Shown here piece by piece: positions 6,785 through 9,573 of a DNA stretch of 9,573 nucleotides. This stretch comes from Bacteroidales bacterium (GTDB lineage Bacteria > Bacteroidota > Bacteroidia > Bacteroidales > Paludibacteraceae). The stretch lies in the NCBI GenBank assembly GCA_900766775.1, contig CAAFXN010000097.1, positions 1 through 9,573 on the forward strand, read 5' to 3'. The notes under the pieces are model-generated. The model saw nothing but the letters and a program-made list of their open reading frames with translations, searched no databases and had not been told where the DNA came from. The position numbers and the translations under genes were made by a program. The first letter of the stretch is position 1. Every line of letters starts with the position of its first letter.

Positions 6785-6799
6785 TGGCACAGAGTTTGA
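6785..6799 (+). promoter_or_regulatory. Sigma-54-like promoter motif ahead of groES
   Basis: TGGCACAGAGTTTGA compares with the sigma-54 (RpoN) consensus TGGCACGnnnnTTGC: TGGCAC and TTG match at the correct spacing, with changes at the G of -24 and the final C of -12. It is 61 bases before the groES ATG. No TAnnTTTG box is visible in the 93-bp gap, so the usual Bacteroidota promoter seems absent. The match is imperfect and this is a candidate only. Confidence 0.35.
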
Positions 6800-6860
6800 T
6801 TGCTGAACAATGGGGCTGGACTGCTCCAAAACAATAGTCAAACTAAAACACTAAAATACT

Positions 6861-7136
6861 ATGTCAAAGATTCAACCATTAGCAGACCGCGTGCTCGTTC
6901 GCCCCGTGGCTGCAGAAGAAAAGACCATCGGCGGTATCATCATCCCCGATAGTGCAAAAGAGAAACCCCTCCGCGGCGAAGTCATCGCGGTTGGCAACGG
7001 AACCAAAGACGAGGCAATGGTGCTCAGCGCCGGCGACCAAGTGCTCTACGGCAAATACGCAGGCACAGAACTCGAATTTGACGGTGAGAAGTTCCTCATC
7101 ATGCGCCAATCCGACGTCCTCGCAATCTTAAAATAA
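6861..7136 (+). CDS. groES: Co-chaperonin GroES (Hsp10)
   Basis: A 91-residue cytosolic co-chaperonin that forms the heptameric lid of the GroEL folding chamber. The protein is full length for the family. It starts with the typical IQPLADRVLVRP strand (4-15) and has the mobile loop at about 17-33, containing EEKTIGGIIIPDSA. The hydrophobic Ile26-Ile27-Ile28 there corresponds to the tripeptide that contacts the GroEL apical domain. The C-terminal part has GDQVLYGKYAGTE and ends DVLAILK. It precedes groEL by 78 bp, the normal operon arrangement. The ATG follows an A-rich leader without a Shine-Dalgarno sequence. The stop is a single TAA at 7134-7136, and the downstream 26 codons stay open in the same frame right into groEL. 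Confidence 0.98.
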   Translation: MSKIQPLADRVLVRPVAAEEKTIGGIIIPDSAKEKPLRGEVIAVGNGTKDEAMVLSAGDQVLYGKYAGTELEFDGEKFLIMRQSDVLAILK

Positions 7137-7157
7137 AATAAGGAAAAGAAGAGAAAA

Positions 7158-7193
7158 CTAGAAAAACTAGAAGCACTAGAATTTCTAGAAACT
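7158..7193. repeat. Four CTAGAA hexamers at exact 9-bp spacing
   Basis: CTAGAA occurs at 7158, 7167, 7176 and 7185, each followed by three variable bases. The last two copies also create the palindrome CTAGAA-T-TTCTAG at 7176-7188. The array lies between groES and groEL, ends 21 bases before the groEL ATG, and its period is a whole number of codons in the groES/groEL frame. It could be a remnant of slippage, a regulatory or RNA-processing site, or chance in an A-rich leader. Confidence 0.85.
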
Positions 7194-7214
7194 AATCAAA
7201 AACAAACAAAAACC

Positions 7215-8843
7215 ATGGCAAAAGAAATCACATACAATACGGAGGCGCGAGACGCGCTGAAGCGTGGCGTTGACCAATTGGCAAACGCTGTCAAAGTAAC
7301 CCTCGGTCCTAAGGGACGCAACGTAGTCATTGACAAGAAGTATGGTGCTCCCCACATCACCAAAGACGGTGTTACGGTAGCCAAAGAGATTGAGTTGGCA
7401 GACGCTGCCGAGAACCTTGGTGCACAACTTGTGAAGGAGGTAGCCTCCAAGACCGGCGACCAAGCAGGCGACGGCACCACCACCGCCACCGTCCTCACCC
7501 AAGCCATCGTGGGCGTAGGTATCAAGAACGTTACCGCCGGCGCTAACCCCATGGACTTGAAGCGCGGTATGGACAAAGCCGTTGCTGCCGTAGTAGCGAA
7601 CATCAAGGAGCAGAGCGAGGTAGTAGGCAACGACTTCGATAAGATTGAGCAGGTAGCCACCATCTCTGCCAACAATGATGCCGAGATAGGCAAACTCATC
7701 GCTGACGCCATGCGCAAGGTAAGCAAAGACGGTGTCATCACCATCGGCGAGGCAAAGGGTATGGACACTACTATTGACGTGGTGCAAGGTATGCAGTTCG
7801 ACCGCGGCTATATCAGCCCCTACTTCGTAACCAATACCGAGACGATGGAGGTGGAGATGGACAAGCCATATATCCTTATCTACGACAAGAAAATCAGCAA
7901 CCTCAAAGAGTTGCTCCCCGTCTTGGAGCCCGCCGTACAGAGCGGTCGTCCTCTGCTCATCATCGCCGAGGATGTAGATAGCGAAGCCCTTACCACGCTG
8001 GTTGTCAACCGTCTGCGTGCGCAACTGAAGATTTGCGCAGTGAAAGCACCGGGCTTTGGCGACCGCCGCAAAGAGATGCTCGAAGATATCGCTATCCTCA
8101 CAGGTGGCACCGTCATCAGCGAGGAGAAAGGTATCAAACTGGAGAGCGCTACCATCGACATGTTGGGTACCGCCGAGAGCATCACGGTCAACAAAGACAA
8201 CACCACCATCGTCAATGGTGCAGGCGACCACGAGGCTATCAATCAGCGTGTTGCACAAATCAAGGCGCAGATTGCCGCTACCAAATCGACCTACGACAAA
8301 GAGAAACTCCAAGAGCGTCTTGCCAAACTCGCAGGCGGCGTAGCACAACTCAATGTAGGTGCTGCTTCCGAGGTGGAGATGAAGGAGAAGAAAGACCGCG
8401 TGGACGATGCGCTGAGTGCTACTCGCGCCGCTATCGAGGAAGGTATCGTAGCCGGCGGCGGCGTGGCTTACATCCGCGCACAGAAGGCACTTGACGGACT
8501 GAAAGGCGACAACGAGGACGAGCAGACGGGTATCGACATCATCCGCCGCGCTATCGAGGAGCCGCTCCGCCAAATTGTTACCAACGCAGGCAAAGAGGGC
8601 GCAGTAGTGGTTGACAAAGTGCGCAGCGGCGAAGGCGACTTCGGCTACAATGCACGCAAAGACTGCTATGAGAACCTGCTCGCTGCCGGAGTGGTTGACC
8701 CTGCTAAGGTTACCCGCGTGGCACTGGAGAATGCCGCTTCTATCGCAGGCATGTTCCTCACCACCGAGTGCGTCATCGTGGACAAGAAAGAGGAGAACCC
8801 CGCTCCCGCAATGCCCAACCCCGGCATGGGTGGCATGATGTAA
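7215..8843 (+). CDS. groEL: Chaperonin GroEL (Hsp60)
   Basis: A 542-residue cytosolic chaperonin subunit that forms the double seven-member ring and folds proteins with ATP. It is full length and intact. Equatorial ATP-site motifs are present: LGPKGRN (30-36) and GDGTTT (85-90, with Asp86 corresponding to Asp87 of E. coli). The catalytic Asp398 lies in RVDDALSATRAA, and the family signature AAIEEGIVAGGG is at 405-416. The C-terminus ends in the short Gly-Met tail GMGGMM. It follows groES in the usual operon and ends with a hairpin terminator at 8871-8911. The ATG at 7215 is preceded by an A/C-rich leader. The start is certain from family alignment (MAKEITYNTEAR). Confidence 0.99.
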   Translation: MAKEITYNTEARDALKRGVDQLANAVKVTLGPKGRNVVIDKKYGAPHITKDGVTVAKEIELADAAENLGAQLVKEVASKTGDQAGDGTTTATVLTQAIVGVGIKNVTAGANPMDLKRGMDKAVAAVVANIKEQSEVVGNDFDKIEQVATISANNDAEIGKLIADAMRKVSKDGVITIGEAKGMDTTIDVVQGMQFDRGYISPYFVTNTETMEVEMDKPYILIYDKKISNLKELLPVLEPAVQSGRPLLIIAEDVDSEALTTLVVNRLRAQLKICAVKAPGFGDRRKEMLEDIAILTGGTVISEEKGIKLESATIDMLGTAESITVNKDNTTIVNGAGDHEAINQRVAQIKAQIAATKSTYDKEKLQERLAKLAGGVAQLNVGAASEVEMKEKKDRVDDALSATRAAIEEGIVAGGGVAYIRAQKALDGLKGDNEDEQTGIDIIRRAIEEPLRQIVTNAGKEGAVVVDKVRSGEGDFGYNARKDCYENLLAAGVVDPAKVTRVALENAASIAGMFLTTECVIVDKKEENPAPAMPNPGMGGMM

Positions 8844-8870
8844 TCAACTGCGCGAAGCGATAAAAGAAAA

Positions 8871-8911
8871 GACTGCCTGACAAGTCAACTTGTTCGGGCA
8901 GTCTTTTTTTT
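8871..8911. terminator. Bidirectional terminator between groEL and the M23 peptidase gene
   Basis: A long stem pairs GACTGCC (8871-8877) with GGCAGTC (8897-8903). It extends through TGA/TCG and CAAG/CTTG with one bulged T (8893) and closes on a TCAA loop, followed by eight T (8904-8911). On the other strand the stem is followed by the complement of AAAAGAAAA, also T-rich. It sits between convergent genes and could therefore stop transcription from both sides. Confidence 0.92.
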
Positions 8912-8961
8912 ATGCTTTTTTCGTACTTCCTTCGCGCTCGTTATCCTCGTGTCAAACGTCA

Positions 8962-9005
8962 TCGACCCGCGGTCGACCCGCGATAGACCCGCGATAGACC
9001 CGCGA
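8962..9005. repeat. 11-bp tandem repeat, four units
   Basis: Four tandem units (8962-8972, 8973-8983, 8984-8994, 8995-9005) share GACCCGCG. The unit is TCGACCCGCGG/A in the first two and TAGACCCGCGA in the last two. It is GC-rich and lies between the groEL terminator and the end of the M23 gene. The first junction also forms the short palindrome CGACC-CGC-GGTCG. No coding frame or hairpin terminator explains it. Confidence 0.92.
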
Positions 9006-9033
9006 AAAAAATTCAGACTAAAAGTCGCTTGTA

Positions 9034-9573
9034 TCAGTCAAGCATGTGGCCGAAATTGTTGGAGAGTTGAATCATCTGGTCGTATTGCTCCGGCGTGAGG
9101 TCATAGAAGTAGAAGTTGCGCGGGTCAACGGGTTTGCCGTGGTAGCGCACCTCGTAATGCAAGTGCGGACCGGTGGATTTGCCCGTGTTGCCCACCAACG
9201 CAATCACATCGCCGCGCTTGACGTTCTGCCCTTTGCGCACAATAATCTTATAGAGGTGGGCATAGACTGTGGTGTAGCCGAAGCCGTGGTCAAGTTCCAC
9301 GGTATTGCCATAGCCCTGCTTCCAACCGGTGAAAACCACCTTCGCATTGCCCGTGGCAAAGACGTCTGTGCCGATAGGAGCGGAGAAGTCCATGCCCGCG
9401 TGGAAACGGCGGACGTGATAGACCGGGTCGATACGCATGCCGTAGCCCGAGGCGGTACGCTTGAGGTCTTTGTTGAGCACGGGCTGTATGGCAGGCAGGT
9501 TTTCCATGCGAACTTCCTGCGTCTTCGCCAGTTCCAGCAGTTCATCGTAGGACTTGGCTTGGATATAGGTCTC
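9034..9573 (-). CDS. M23-family (LytM-type) metallopeptidase, C-terminal part (cut by window edge)
   Basis: The frame is open from the right edge to a TGA at 9034-9036, giving the last 179 residues; the start lies outside, and the Met at 9507 is internal. The visible part begins ETYIQAKSYDELLELAKTQE, a helical segment that precedes the domain in Bacteroidales homologues. The M23 domain follows with its zinc and catalytic motifs: HxxxD (His58, Asp62, counted from the edge, in FHAGMDFSAP), His106 in YAHL and HxH (His137, His139) in GPHLHYE. All key residues are present, so an active zinc endopeptidase cutting peptidoglycan cross-links, or an activator of such enzymes, is likely. It would act in the periplasm, but the export signal and any membrane helix are outside the window. 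It converges on groEL with a shared terminator between them. Confidence 0.93.
   Translation of the reverse strand, partial: ETYIQAKSYDELLELAKTQEVRMENLPAIQPVLNKDLKRTASGYGMRIDPVYHVRRFHAGMDFSAPIGTDVFATGNAKVVFTGWKQGYGNTVELDHGFGYTTVYAHLYKIIVRKGQNVKRGDVIALVGNTGKSTGPHLHYEVRYHGKPVDPRNFYFYDLTPEQYDQMIQLSNNFGHMLD

Noticed and set aside
7185..8573. Long antisense open frame (462 codons) opposite groEL
   Set aside because: It is a shadow of the highly conserved groEL reading frame, with no recognisable domain.

Overview
The window looks like chromosomal DNA of a Bacteroidota member, most likely order Bacteroidales. Three things point there. Two promoters have the Bacteroidota form (TTG/TTTG, about 20 bp, then TAnnTTTG). 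Start codons are preceded by A-rich leaders rather than Shine-Dalgarno sequences. The proteins also read as Bacteroidales families: a TonB-dependent receptor with a basic N-terminal extension, an M23 peptidase and GroEL ending in a Gly-Met tail. Genes are fairly GC-rich and intergenic stretches AT-rich. I cannot name a genus.

Layout from left to right. (1) 1-327, minus: N-terminal part of an AraC-type regulator, cut by the left edge. (2) 328-666: a 339-base divergent intergenic region with a 14-bp tandem repeat made of two-codon mini-ORFs. (3) 667-2597, plus: two phospholipid genes, a CDP-alcohol phosphatidyltransferase and a phospholipase-D/cardiolipin-synthase-like protein. The second carries two identical in-frame 30-bp copies of a palindromic repeat. 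(4) 2719-4830, plus: an outer-membrane TonB-dependent receptor with its own promoter and a terminator. (5) 4988-6767, plus: a Fur-family metalloregulator and a MATE efflux pump, 4 bp apart and under one clear promoter. (6) 6861-8843, plus: groES-groEL, ending in a strong hairpin terminator that also works on paper for the opposite strand. (7) 9034-9573, minus: C-terminal part of an M23 (LytM-type) peptidase, cut by the right edge and converging on groEL.

Most genes are envelope or homeostasis functions: membrane lipid synthesis, outer-membrane uptake, metal-responsive control, drug/cation efflux, chaperonin and peptidoglycan hydrolysis. This is mostly ordinary core genome. I found no mobile element, CRISPR array, RNA gene or clear new defence or biosynthetic system. 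The unusual material is small-scale: short tandem repeats of four different sequences in four intergenic gaps, the palindromic element inside the PLD-family gene, the single in-frame stop between groES and groEL, and a sigma-54-like motif ahead of groES.
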